Shown here: positions 25,455 to 34,800 of the stretch, piece after piece | How positions within the stretch are numbered: position 1 is the first letter of the stretch | Layout: each line of letters starts with the position of its first letter | NCBI GenBank assembly: GCA_028284155.1 | Contig: JANQSF010000069.1 | Location: 1 to 64,000, forward strand | Direction: 5' to 3' | Length of the DNA stretch: 64,000 bases | From: Phycisphaeraceae bacterium | Lineage (GTDB): Bacteria; Planctomycetota; Phycisphaerae; Phycisphaerales; Phycisphaeraceae | Notes under the pieces: generated by a model | What the model was told of the DNA's origin: nothing | The model's database searches: none | The model's input: the letters and a program-made list of their open reading frames with translations, nothing else | Program-made: the position numbers and the translations under genes

Positions 25455-28385
25455 GTGACGGCCATGCCAATGCAACCGGACATGTCGACCGCAGCAGATA
25501 TCCCCGTCGTCGAGGGATTCGTTGTCGGGCGACTGATCGGTGTCGGCGGGATGGGGGAGGTATGGCAGGCGGTCCAACTGGATACGCGCCGCACGGTCGC
25601 GCTCAAGGTCATTAGTCAGGACGCGATTGCGTCACCCGAGGCGGCGACACGGTTCAGGACCGAGATCGAGGCGGCGTCGCGGCTGGATCATCCCGCGATC
25701 GCGCGCGTCTTTGAAAGCCGCGTGTACGGCGGCACATTCTGTTATGCGATGGAGTTCGTCGACGGGGTACCCATCGACGAGTATGTGCGTGAGAAGACGT
25801 TATCCGCTGATGCCGTCCTGGAGTTGGTGGCGGCGGTCGCAGATGGTGTGCAGCATGCTCATCTGCGTGGTGTGATGCATCGTGACCTCAAACCCAGCAA
25901 CATCCTTGTACGCCCCGACGGCTCACCCGTCATCGTCGACTTTGGCGCGGCCAAGTTTTTGGAAGAGCCGAACGTCGGCGATGCCGCCCTCACCCGACCT
26001 GGTTGTGACGTCGGCACGTTGCGGTATATGTCGCCTGAACAGGCGGCGGGCCGGTCCGAGGAGGTGGACGCGCGTTGCGACGTGTATGCGCTAGGTGTTC
26101 TACTTTACGAATTGTTAGCCGGTGAATCACCGTATGAGGCGTCGGACTGTCAGACGGAATACGAACTGCGCAACGCGATTGTAGAAGGTCGCCGCGTCTC
26201 GCTCCGTCGACGCGGCGTGGGCGCGGGCAGGGCGCTTGAAGCGGTGGTCGACAAGTCGCTGCGGCATGGCGTGGAAGCGCGGTATCAATCGGCCGGCGAG
26301 TTGTCGGACGACTTGCGACGTGTGCTGCGGCGCGAGCCCGTCCATGCGCGGCAACTGAAGCTGCGCCACTTGATTCAGAGTTGGGTCGTGAAACGCCGCA
26401 AGGCGGTGATGGTCGGCATGTTGGTGCTAATCGTCGCGGCGGCAGGTGTGCAACTTGGCTGGCGGTGGTTTCATGGCCAGCGAGCAGATCGCCGCGAGAC
26501 CGCGATGGTGATGAGCCTTCAGAGCGCCGCGCGACTGGTCGACGAGGGCAACTCTGCTGATGCGCGGGCCCAACTGGAGACATTGCCGCGTTGGAGTCAG
26601 AACTGGTTGAGCGAGCACCTGCTGCTTCAGGCGGATTCGAGCGCGCGGTCGCTCGCAGGGGAAACTATCCGCGGCGTCGAGCTGATGGCCGATGACCGAC
26701 GGGTCGTGGTGGTCGAAGAAGGTGGATTAACTCGTCAGTGGGATGCGGTCACGGGCCGCATTCTGTCCGAGACCCTTTTGCCTTACGACTTTCGTCTCTG
26801 TGCGGTATCTCCGTCCGGGCGGTATGTTGCGGCGGTAAGCAACGGCCGGCTTGACATCATCGAGCTGGCCACGGGTCAGGTCGTTGCTACACGTGACGGC
26901 ATACTTGGCCCGGTCCGCAAGATCGCTTGGCGCCCGGATGAGGAGGGACTGGGGATGCTCACCGAGCGAGGCCGATTCGATCTGATGGATCGCCACTCGC
27001 TTGCGACGGTATCGGAGTTGCGACTGGAGCACGAAGTGAACTCGTTCGCCTTCGGACCAGGACGGGGTGAGCTCACTGTGGCCGGCGACCGCGTTTCAAC
27101 ATACGAAATCTCGAAAGGTACCGTCCGGGCTTCCACGCCACCGGATGCTGGCCGCCTTGTCACCATTTGTGATGGCGATGGCGCGAGCCGCGTGTTAACA
27201 GGCGGCCACTGGGGGCACGTGACTCTCTGGGACCGGCATGAGACGTCGACTGATGCCAGACGGACTTACCGCGAGGCGGGCAGCACGGTTACGGCGTGCG
27301 TGCTCGATCCACAAACTGGTATGGTGTTTGGGGGTACGCAGCGTGGGCAGATCGTCGTTTGGCGGAAAGCTGATCCGAGGCCGGCCTTTGTGCTGAACGG
27401 ACACGCGGGGTCGGTCCGCTACTTGCGGTTGTCGTCCGACGGAAAGCGATTGGTCTCGGCAACCAAGTGGGCGGTGAAGGTTTGGGAGTTGGATGACACG
27501 GTCGCGGTAGAGGTCCGCGGTGCGGGGACGACACTCGTTGTCGCGGGCGCGTTGAGTCCGAAGGGCGACCGATTCGCGGTGGGCTACTCAGACGGTCGCG
27601 TCGAGCTAATTGACGTCGCAACGGGGCTTGGGCCGGCGCTGCCGGAATTCGGTGAGATTGCCAGTTCCCTGCGCTTCTCGCACAGTGGGGAAAAGATCGC
27701 TCTAGCGCTGACGGACGGGCGTGTGCTTGTCCACGATCTCCGTCGCGGTGGTACTGAAGAGATCCAGCCGGCAGTGACTGTGCAGGCCGAACAGCTGTTT
27801 TTCTCTCACGACGACAGCCTGCTCGCGTTCACCACAGGCGGCCGTGTGGACGTGTACCCCGCATCGGGCGGACCGGCCGTATTGAGCTGCGTTGGGCACG
27901 CATTGACATGGCAGTTGCTGGACGGTCGTCCGCGCCTTTTGGTCTCGCGTTCCAGCCCACCGGACGGTCACGCCAGGTTGGTCGCTGTGGACACAGCGAC
28001 GCGGCAAGAGGTGGAATTGGCCCAGTTGGCAGATGCGAGGGCAAATGGGATGGTGGCCGGCGTGGGCGAAGAAGGCGAGGAGCTGTTGGTTATTGCGCTG
28101 TCGGATAACAAGCTCCAAGTGATTGAGGTCCGACCGGACGAAGCAGCCACACGTTACATCACAGCCCCCGGCCCGCGCGTGGTCGCCTTGACGGTCACGC
28201 GGACCGGGGACTTGATGTTTACAGCCGGAGACGGTGTTCGCGCACGAACGCTACGGTCCGGTCTGGAGGTATTGACACTGTCGCGCAAACGTCGCGACGT
28301 ATTCATCAACCTGGACTTCTCTGCCGACAACCGACTGTTGGGCGCTCTGGGGGACAACCGCTACGTCGTTTGGCGCTCAAGGTGA
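25455..28385 (+). CDS. Ser/Thr protein kinase with membrane anchor and WD40-like sensor
   Basis: 976 residues. Kinase domain: G-loop GVGGMGEV at 29-36, ATP-binding K51 in VALKV, catalytic HRDLKPSN at 142-149, DFG at 162-164, and [13 protein letters not shown]. It is therefore an active-type PknB-like kinase. One membrane helix ([19 protein letters not shown]) lies near residue 320. The remaining ~630 residues are WD40-like beta-propeller repeats with W/F-D endings ([24 protein letters not shown]), expected outside the cytoplasm. The GTG start at 25455 has GGGGA 6 nt upstream; ATG at 25464 is close. The likely role is to read an envelope signal and phosphorylate the adjacent sigma factor; the link is inferred from position. 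Confidence 0.9.
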   Translation: MTAMPMQPDMSTAADIPVVEGFVVGRLIGVGGMGEVWQAVQLDTRRTVALKVISQDAIASPEAATRFRTEIEAASRLDHPAIARVFESRVYGGTFCYAMEFVDGVPIDEYVREKTLSADAVLELVAAVADGVQHAHLRGVMHRDLKPSNILVRPDGSPVIVDFGAAKFLEEPNVGDAALTRPGCDVGTLRYMSPEQAAGRSEEVDARCDVYALGVLLYELLAGESPYEASDCQTEYELRNAIVEGRRVSLRRRGVGAGRALEAVVDKSLRHGVEARYQSAGELSDDLRRVLRREPVHARQLKLRHLIQSWVVKRRKAVMVGMLVLIVAAAGVQLGWRWFHGQRADRRETAMVMSLQSAARLVDEGNSADARAQLETLPRWSQNWLSEHLLLQADSSARSLAGETIRGVELMADDRRVVVVEEGGLTRQWDAVTGRILSETLLPYDFRLCAVSPSGRYVAAVSNGRLDIIELATGQVVATRDGILGPVRKIAWRPDEEGLGMLTERGRFDLMDRHSLATVSELRLEHEVNSFAFGPGRGELTVAGDRVSTYEISKGTVRASTPPDAGRLVTICDGDGASRVLTGGHWGHVTLWDRHETSTDARRTYREAGSTVTACVLDPQTGMVFGGTQRGQIVVWRKADPRPAFVLNGHAGSVRYLRLSSDGKRLVSATKWAVKVWELDDTVAVEVRGAGTTLVVAGALSPKGDRFAVGYSDGRVELIDVATGLGPALPEFGEIASSLRFSHSGEKIALALTDGRVLVHDLRRGGTEEIQPAVTVQAEQLFFSHDDSLLAFTTGGRVDVYPASGGPAVLSCVGHALTWQLLDGRPRLLVSRSSPPDGHARLVAVDTATRQEVELAQLADARANGMVAGVGEEGEELLVIALSDNKLQVIEVRPDEAATRYITAPGPRVVALTVTRTGDLMFTAGDGVRARTLRSGLEVLTLSRKRRDVFINLDFSADNRLLGALGDNRYVVWRSR

Positions 28386-28391
28386 CCTTGG

Positions 28392-28745
28392 TCAGACACA
28401 GTCAGTGATGGTGGCTTCGGCGGCGGTGCAGTCCGTGCCCGAGCTCGTCTTCTTGCAGTACGTCCCTCGGGGGTCGCTCGGCGGTGCCGTAGTCTTGCGG
28501 AAGACGTGCAGGCCGTTGCAGCTGCTGCCGGCACTCATGTACCGGATCGTCAGTTGCCAGTCGACAATATCGTCGCCGTCTTTGATGGCCACGCACTTGC
28601 CGACGAGAAAGTCGCCGCCGGAAACCTTGTTGTATTCCGGTGGGTCCGCCGTGCTGTCGAGCTCCAACTCATTGCTTGGGCCACTGCAGTTATTGCCGCC
28701 GACTTCGTCAAGGATGGCAAGGACTCGGTCTGGTAGGGTCGACAT
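28392..28745 (-). CDS. Small Cys-rich protein, hypothetical
   Basis: 117 residues. It begins MSTLPDRVLAILDEVGGNNC and has six Cys (in NNC, GKC, SSC, TYC, TDC and TDC) with a single DDIVDWQLTIRYM strand region. ATG at 28745 is used because the upstream extension is irregular. It converges on the kinase gene with 6 bp between the stops. The leader-like first 20 residues and the Cys-rich core recall small secreted or ribosomally made peptides, but no maturation genes lie nearby. Unrecognised. Confidence 0.55.
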   Translation of the reverse strand: MSTLPDRVLAILDEVGGNNCSGPSNELELDSTADPPEYNKVSGGDFLVGKCVAIKDGDDIVDWQLTIRYMSAGSSCNGLHVFRKTTAPPSDPRGTYCKKTSSGTDCTAAEATITDCV

Positions 28746-29070
28746 ACAAGCGCTCCTCAAAAAGAAACAGGATGGGAATCCGGCGTGCGACTGACGCGCC
28801 GGCACGAGACGTGATGGGCCCCGAGACTCTCTCACGTCAGTTATGCCGGCTTGATCTCTATCGTGCGCACGTTTGGGTTAGGTATTCAGCGCCCTGCCGT
28901 AATTGGCGTATTTCGTCTTGTGGAAGTAAGGCACCAATAGGGAGTTGCGCGCTTATGTCCTCAAACAGGGGGATCACCCCATCACCTGAAGAAAAAGGTC
29001 GACGGTGTTCTGATTTGTGCGCGGTGTGGTACACTCATACATCATGTGAATTCGCCGTTCCGGAGAGACA
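28746..29070. other. Intergenic stretch upstream of PEP-CTERM-type gene
   Basis: 325 bp between divergent genes. It contains a TACACT element at about 29029-29034 that could be a -10 box for the downstream gene, and GGAGAG just before its ATG. Nothing else is recognisable. Confidence 0.35.
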
Positions 29071-29778
29071 ATGATGCCTCGATCGATGCCGATGTCGTTG
29101 GTGTGCTTGTGTGTGGCCCTTTCGGTCGTGGAAGGTGAAGCGGCGACTATCACGTCAGTCATCCAAGTTGTCGGCGATGGCGTCACCGAGACCATGGTCA
29201 GCGTGCCAGATACCTTGGACCCGAACGACGACAACACGTCGTTCTCATTCAACTTCGCCCAGTACCGTTTACGGCTGGACGAAGTGACAACGGTCGATAT
29301 CGAATTCGGCACGGCCGATTCGGGCGGCACGACGGAGTACGACTTATTCGTGACCCTCGACAACCGCACCGACGTGGAGTGGTTAGGCTTGATAGCGGAA
29401 CTGGGCCGTGGCGTGGGTCCGCAGTTCGTGCCGTCCGGCCTGGACGGCCTGAGCTTCGACACTGATGAGAACGATCCAACGGCAGAGCGTGATAGTGTGG
29501 TGGACTCGCGAAGCTTCCTGCTCTTGGAACACCTAGACGATCAGATGGAGTGGGGGATGGGGTTGGTGCCATCGCCCGGTTCAGACGATTTGGCCTTTAC
29601 ATTCGATCTCCCTGACCTTGATGGTTCCGGGGCGTTTACGCTCCGGTTCGAACCGGTGGTCGAGTCGGAGCCGCCCGTGCCGGAGATGTCAACGGTTTCG
29701 GTTCTGGCCTTTGCGTGGTTGTTGGGGGCCGTGTCGGCGCGCGGCCGCCGGACGAAGCGCGCTCGCCCCGGAGGTTGA
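29071..29778 (+). CDS. PEP-CTERM-type exported protein
   Basis: 235 residues. An N-terminal signal peptide (MSLVCLCVALSVVEGEAA) is followed by a beta-rich body with Asp-rich segments. The C-terminus is tripartite as in PEP-CTERM sorting signals: VPEMS, then the hydrophobic helix VSVLAFAWLLGAVSA, then the basic RGRRTKR. The motif is VPEM where the consensus is VPEP. Such proteins are normally sorted and cleaved by an exosortase; no exosortase lies in the window. Two adjacent ATGs (29071 and 29074) follow GGAGAG. Confidence 0.75.
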   Translation: MMPRSMPMSLVCLCVALSVVEGEAATITSVIQVVGDGVTETMVSVPDTLDPNDDNTSFSFNFAQYRLRLDEVTTVDIEFGTADSGGTTEYDLFVTLDNRTDVEWLGLIAELGRGVGPQFVPSGLDGLSFDTDENDPTAERDSVVDSRSFLLLEHLDDQMEWGMGLVPSPGSDDLAFTFDLPDLDGSGAFTLRFEPVVESEPPVPEMSTVSVLAFAWLLGAVSARGRRTKRARPGG

Positions 29779-30233
29779 CCGAGACACTTCCAGCTCTATT
29801 ACTATTGAAGTAAAAGAGTTCCCCTTTTACCCCGGAAGGGCTCGGTTCGGGCATTGCCTGGGCCGGGCCTGTTCTATCCGCCATAGGACCGGCAAATCCC
29901 CCCACCGGTCTTTTGCTGACCAGCAGGGGGCCGGAAGAACGCAGCGGCCCCCGGTCGCGCTACGGCTCTCCGACTAGACATATGCAATTGTGTGGTGGAC
30001 CGTGCGCAGCTTGGTTCCCGCGAGCTGGCCCGCTACATTGACTGGGATTCGCGCCCGCCTCGTCTCTGTTTGTCGGTCTGAAGGGCCATAGGCGCCCTGT
30101 TATCTTCGGTAGGCCCTGGCACGCCAGCAGAAACTCTCACTCAGACTGGATCAAGTTCTACCGGGCAGGTCAGCCCGTGCTCCGGCAGGGGGCTTATTGT
30201 TATACTGTCCGTTCACTACTTCGCCCCCGGAAG

Positions 30234-30268
30234 CCCTCGACTTGGCCTCGGCCGGGTCGGGGGTTTTT
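30234..30268 (+). terminator. Strong hairpin with T-run
   Basis: CCCTCGACTTGGCC pairs with GGCCGGGTCGGGGG (14 positions, including three G-T wobbles), then TTTTT. Pairing to the base of the loop leaves only 2 nt, so the innermost pairs must open. A TATACT box lies about 30 bp upstream, so the unit could be a short transcript. Confidence 0.6.
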
Positions 30269-30305
30269 GTTGACCGCTTGCGATGGCGCTACTGTGAGTG
30301 TTGAG

Positions 30306-30322
30306 CTGGCCCTTCTGGCCAG
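30306..30322. repeat. Hairpin CTGGCC/GGCCAG
   Basis: A 6-bp perfect stem with a 5-nt loop (CTTCT), second in the series of stem-loops. Confidence 0.45.
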
Positions 30323-30328
30323 GGCACT

Positions 30329-30353
30329 ACACCCCGGTCCTCCCCCGGGGTGT
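30329..30353. repeat. Hairpin ACACCCCGG/CCGGGGTGT
   Basis: A 9-bp perfect stem and a 7-nt loop TCCTCCC, followed by TTGTGTG, which is T-rich but not a clean terminator run. Similar in core to the hairpin at 31382-31417. Confidence 0.5.
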
Positions 30354-30421
30354 TTGTGTGCGCACTGTCTGAGCGCAGCGAGCATAGGTAGAGCGGAGAG
30401 GCCGTCGTGTTCTTTCTCGTG

Positions 30422-30448
30422 GACTGCGCGTTGCAACGGCGCGCAGTC
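30422..30448. repeat. Hairpin GACTGCGCG/CGCGCAGTC
   Basis: A 9-bp perfect stem enclosing TTGCAACGG, without a T-run, so more like RNA structure than termination. Confidence 0.5.
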
Positions 30449-30485
30449 TGTCTCCGGGGCGGCCACTCCTCAGCGTCCCGGGGAG

Positions 30486-30516
30486 CCCCGGCCAGTGCGA
30501 CTTGGTCGGGGTTTTT
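30486..30516 (+). terminator. Hairpin with T-run closing the structured stretch
   Basis: CCCCGGCCA pairs with TGGTCGGGG (8 Watson-Crick pairs and one G-T), with loop GTGCGACT, then TTTTT. It is a good intrinsic terminator on the plus strand. Confidence 0.65.
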
Positions 30517-30813
30517 AAGTCGGCCGTCGGCCGTGGCGATACCCACCTCGTCGACTCAACTGACAAGCGTCCTGCTCCAGCGTAACGGGGCGATTGTTGT
30601 GCGCGCCGTGCACGAAAGGATCATCTCCAGAGAGGGGGGTTTGGAGCTGCCGAGAAGGAGTGAGTCGACGATGGGAAGGTGTCAATCGTCAGTCCTGCGG
30701 ACACTGACATAGAAGAAACGACTCCGGTTCGAGAACTAAGGCTGGCGTGGGAGTTTCTCAATTAGTGTCGGTAAGATTGAGAAGGGGCCAACCGAACTGA
30801 GAGTCGAGCTGCT

Positions 30814-31221
30814 TTAGTAGCGGTTGATCATCACGTGGATGATGTGACCGAGCGTTGCATGCCAGGCCACTTCGGTCTCGTGGCTCCAATGCAGGTCGAA
30901 CTCTGCGGCCGTCTTGATCAAGGACGACCGCCATGATTCATAAAGGTGAGGACGGACATCGAGGTGGTCGCGGTCGTGACTCTCCGCCCTCTCGCGCAGG
31001 TCATGCAGCGACTCGTGGTCTCCAGATGCCGCGCCAGCCGCCAGCAAGAGCGACTTCAACAGGAGTCGGCCGTGGACCTTCATGTCGGTGTGAAGAAACA
31101 TTTGCTTGATCTCGTCCGACGACGCCAAGAAGTGGCGATGGAAAGTCGGAATGAACCGGTCGTTTTCGGCGCACCTGTTAAGACTGAGCAGGAAGAGGTC
31201 TGAATGGCTGGTATCGTCCAC
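30814..31221 (-). CDS. Single-domain globin
   Basis: 135 residues from a GTG start preceded by GGGGG. The frame is open to 31290, but that extension is not globin-like. The globin pattern is clear: FLLSLNRCAENDRFIPTFHR with the helix-A/B region, FLASSDEIKQMF, DMKVHGRLLLKSLLLAA with a distal-side His, and AESHDRDHLDVRPHLYESW with the proximal-His region HDRDHLDV. It ends EVAWHATLGHIIHVM. Haem-binding globins of this bacterial type serve in oxygen or NO chemistry or sensing; no partner domain is attached and no operon neighbour is present. It lies opposite the giant gene, sharing the 670-bp upstream region. Confidence 0.85.
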   Translation of the reverse strand: MDDTSHSDLFLLSLNRCAENDRFIPTFHRHFLASSDEIKQMFLHTDMKVHGRLLLKSLLLAAGAASGDHESLHDLRERAESHDRDHLDVRPHLYESWRSSLIKTAAEFDLHWSHETEVAWHATLGHIIHVMINRY

Positions 31222-31381
31222 AGCAACCCCCGGAGTGCTTGTGTGTGGCCGTCTACCCTGAAGTATGCTCGTATGGGCGGCCCCGAGCAACGAATGCGCC
31301 GTTTCCGCTCAGTTCTTGTGCAATGGAATTGGCGACGTTTGGCGGCACCTCCACAGCCCTCGAACTCCAGTTCTGTAGACT

Positions 31382-31417
31382 CCAACAAACCACCCCGGCA
31401 TGAACCGGGGCTGTTGG
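31382..31417. repeat. Two-tier hairpin
   Basis: Outer stem CCAACA/TGTTGG encloses an asymmetric internal loop and an inner stem CCCCGG/CCGGGG with loop CATGAA. It is followed by TGTTTAGG. It could terminate transcripts approaching the giant gene or be a leader structure. Confidence 0.45.
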
Positions 31418-31588
31418 TGTTTAGGTTGTAGTGGTCACGACGGTCGATGGCGCCACGGTCGCGTCACACTGAGTAGACACATCAGCGGCAATCAGTCTGG
31501 CCCACTATGACTGTGGTAGCGGGTTTTCCCGGTAGTTGGTGTTGACGTGATTCTCACACGTTTCTTTGTTAACAAGCAGCAGACGCTG

Positions 31589-31617
31589 TTGACAAGTCTG
31601 GTGAATCTCATTCTAAT
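31589..31617 (+). promoter_or_regulatory. Sigma70-like promoter for the giant gene
   Basis: TTGACA (31589-31594), a 17-bp spacer, then TCTAAT (31612-31617). It is the best consensus match in this part of the window, 272 bp upstream of the giant gene's ATG. Confidence 0.55.
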
Positions 31618-31888
31618 CACTTGCGTCACTGGGGAGTTGGGTCAGAGTGGGACCTGACTGATGCCGTTCTTTGTGCAACCGATGGTCCGGTTTTTCGACC
31701 GCCCTTGTGCGGGACGTTGCGGTACAGGCAGACTCTCCGGCTCGTTCGAGCGTCAAAGTTCTCTACCGATTTCATTTGAATACTCACGCAAAGGTGCGTC
31801 TTTGTGCGCACGGTTTGTGCGGTGCACTCCTTAGTAGAACAGGAGCCCAACGCCGGTTCATGACGGCGTTTCATTCTGGAGGTTTTGC

Positions 31889-34800
31889 ATGTCGTTCTCG
31901 TCCCGTTTGTTCGAAAAAGCCCGGTATTCCCGCTTCAATCTGAGGCAGCGCCTCAAACGCTGGCAACAACGTCGTCGGCGGCGTGACGTGATCCGTCAGG
32001 CCGGCCGCGCGCACATTCTGGACCAGTTTGAGCCACGAATTCTGTTGTCGAGCGACTTTGTCAATCATTGGCCGCAGGTTGAAGCCACCGTGGAGTTGGA
32101 AGACGGCACCATTGTGGCGGCGCTCGACAGCGGCAGCGGGGACTTCGAGGTCGCACAGTTTGGTGCGGACGGTCAGTTCGCCCCGTCTTTCGGTACCGGT
32201 GGTCGAATCAGTATCGATATCGACGTCACGTGGGACTTCGCGGCCTCCATCACGTTGGATGAGAACGGCCGTTATGTCATTGGAGGATTCGCCGGGGACA
32301 GTGAGGGCATCGGCGACTCGGTCAGCATCCGCGTGTTGTCAGACGGGACACTGGACCTGACCTACGGGGTGGCCGGCCGCGAGTATCACGAGTCTGACCC
32401 GGCCGCGACACCATTTACAGGGCAATGGGGCCCGTTCCCGACGCTGTACTCCCTGTCGAGCGCGGCGTTCCCCCTGGCGCCTGTTGGTGGCGGTGGGGCC
32501 ATGATGATGATGGGCGGCCCGGTGACGGTCGTGGACGACGGCGACGCGGGCTATTCGGATGTCGGCAACTGGGAGGCGCGCAGCAACGTCGAGGCCTATC
32601 AGGGCGACTGGCGCCGCAACGTCAAAGGCAGCGGGACGGAGATCGCCACGTGGCAGTTCACAGACGTGCCGGCCGGCTGGCAGGACGTGTACGTGACCTG
32701 GAAGGACAATACGAACCGGGCGGTCGACGCTGAGTACACCATCTACGACGGCGACGCGGCAACGGGTCAGTTGGAGGGCGTGACCGACGTGAACCAGACC
32801 GTCGCGCCGGACGACGTTCTATACGACGGCTCCTGGTGGCGGAAGCTCGGGACGTTCGACGTTCAGAACGGGACGCTGACCGTTGAACTGAGCGACGACT
32901 TTGAAACAGGCACGTATTTGTCCGGTGACGCGGTGCGCTACGAGGCGGCTGCGGGCGCACCGGCGGCGCCCACACTCGTGGACGACGGCGACCTGGACTA
33001 CAGCGAGACGGGCATCTGGAATCCGACCACCGGTACGACGGAGCACTATGACGGTGACAAGCGCAAGGCTTTGCGCAGCGATACGGCCACGTCAACGGCG
33101 TCATGGACTTTCGAAGACGTGCCGGTTGGCTGGGTCGAGGTCTACACCACGTGGAAGTCAAGCACCAATCAGGTGACCGATGCGCCGTACACCGTTTTTG
33201 ACGACACGACGGCGCTGGGAACGATCGACGTCAACCAGCAGTTGTCACCTTCAGACGGGTGGTTTGACGGCGTGCAGTGGCACAGCCTCGGCGTCTTTGA
33301 AGTCAACAGCGAGTCGTTGGTCGTGGAATTGACCAACGCGTCTGACCACCTCGGCGTTCAGTACGTCATCGCGGACGCCGTCCGTTACGAGACGCGCACG
33401 GGTTCAGCCGCGCCAGCGATGCTCATCGACGACGGCGACCTTGGATTCAGTGACACGGGCGGGTGGGAGTCCAAGGATCAACTGGACTCCCATGAAGACG
33501 ACCTGCGCCGCATCGCGCCCGGCGGGACATTGGAGTCGGCGACGTGGTCGTTCGACGGGCTGGCTGTCGGCGAGTACGAGGTGCTTGCAACCTGGCGCGC
33601 CAGTTCCAGCCGAGTGACCGACGCGCCGTTCACCATCTATGACGGCGCGACGCCGATCACCACGATCGATGTCAACCAGCAGGTGGCGCCGTCGGACGGC
33701 CTGTTCAACGGCGTGCAGTGGCACAGCCTGGGCCAATTCACGATCACGGGCGACGAACTGAACGTCGAACTGACCAATGACGCGTCAGGTGGCGGTTCCT
33801 CGTGGGTGATCGCCGACGCGGTGCGCCTGGAGGCGATTCAGGTGACACCGACCGTAACCGTCGAGGCGACGACTGCGTCAGTCGATGAAGACAGCGCTTC
33901 ACCCGGCGTCTTCACCGTCACGCTCGCGGAGATGGTCGGCGCACCGGTTGACGTTCATTACACGGTCGGCGGAACGGCGACTTCGGTCGACGATTACGCG
34001 GCGTTGACCGGCACGGTGACCGTGCCCGCAAACACACTCACGGCGACGGTCGACGTATCGCTGGTCGATGACACATTGTTTGAGCCGGACGAGACAGTGA
34101 GCGTGAGTCTGTCAGCCGACGCGGCGTACATCCTCGGCGCGACTACCGACGCCGAACTGACCATCATCGACAACGAGCCGGAGGGCGAAGCGACGCTCTA
34201 CGGCGCGCCGAGCATCGAGGAGGGCGTTGAATATGTCCTGAACATCACGACGAGCGATTACGGCATCACCGGCGGCACGGTCGACTGGGGCGACGGCGCG
34301 ACGACACCGATCGACGCGGGTGTAAGCGAGTACCTGCACACCTATGCCGACGGGGGCGCGACGTACGACATCACCGTTCTGGTCGACGGTGACAACGGCG
34401 CGACATATCAAGCCGGAAACTTCATCGCCGAGCCGTGGCGACGCGTGACGGTGACGGACGTGGCGCCGACCCTGGTCGAGCCAGACGACACACTGGCCCT
34501 TCGCGATGTGACATACACATTGCCCTTGGCCGTGACCGAACCGGGTCAGGACACGGTCACGTCCTGGCTGGTCGACTTCGGCGACGGTTCGGCCGTGCAG
34601 CAGGTCGATGCCCCGGCCACGTCGGCGGACCACACCTACACCGCGGAAGGCGACTACCCCGTCACCGTCACGGCGATAGATGAAGATGGCTCGCACGACC
34701 TGGCCCCGTTCGACATCACCGTGGCCGACCTCAAAGTTACGGGCGCCTCGGAGGTGGACGAGGGCGACTCCTACACCGTTGGCCTCGCCGCGACGCCGGG

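Larger units (their letters stand above)
29779..30813. other. 1-kb non-coding stretch rich in hairpins
   Basis: No coding frame with protein-like composition. Between about 30200 and 30520 five strong stem-loops follow each other, two of them ending in T-runs. The last 300 bp before the globin gene look featureless. An unannotated structured RNA is possible. Confidence 0.55.
31222..31888. other. Upstream region of the giant gene
   Basis: No gene. It contains a two-tier hairpin and a good sigma70-type promoter, giving a leader of about 260 nt before the giant gene. Confidence 0.5.

Noticed and set aside
29887-29914. GACCGG/CCGGTC hairpin followed by TTTT as terminator of the PEP-CTERM-type gene
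   Set aside because: The stem is only 6 bp with a 12-nt loop and lies 110 bp after the stop; too weak to call.
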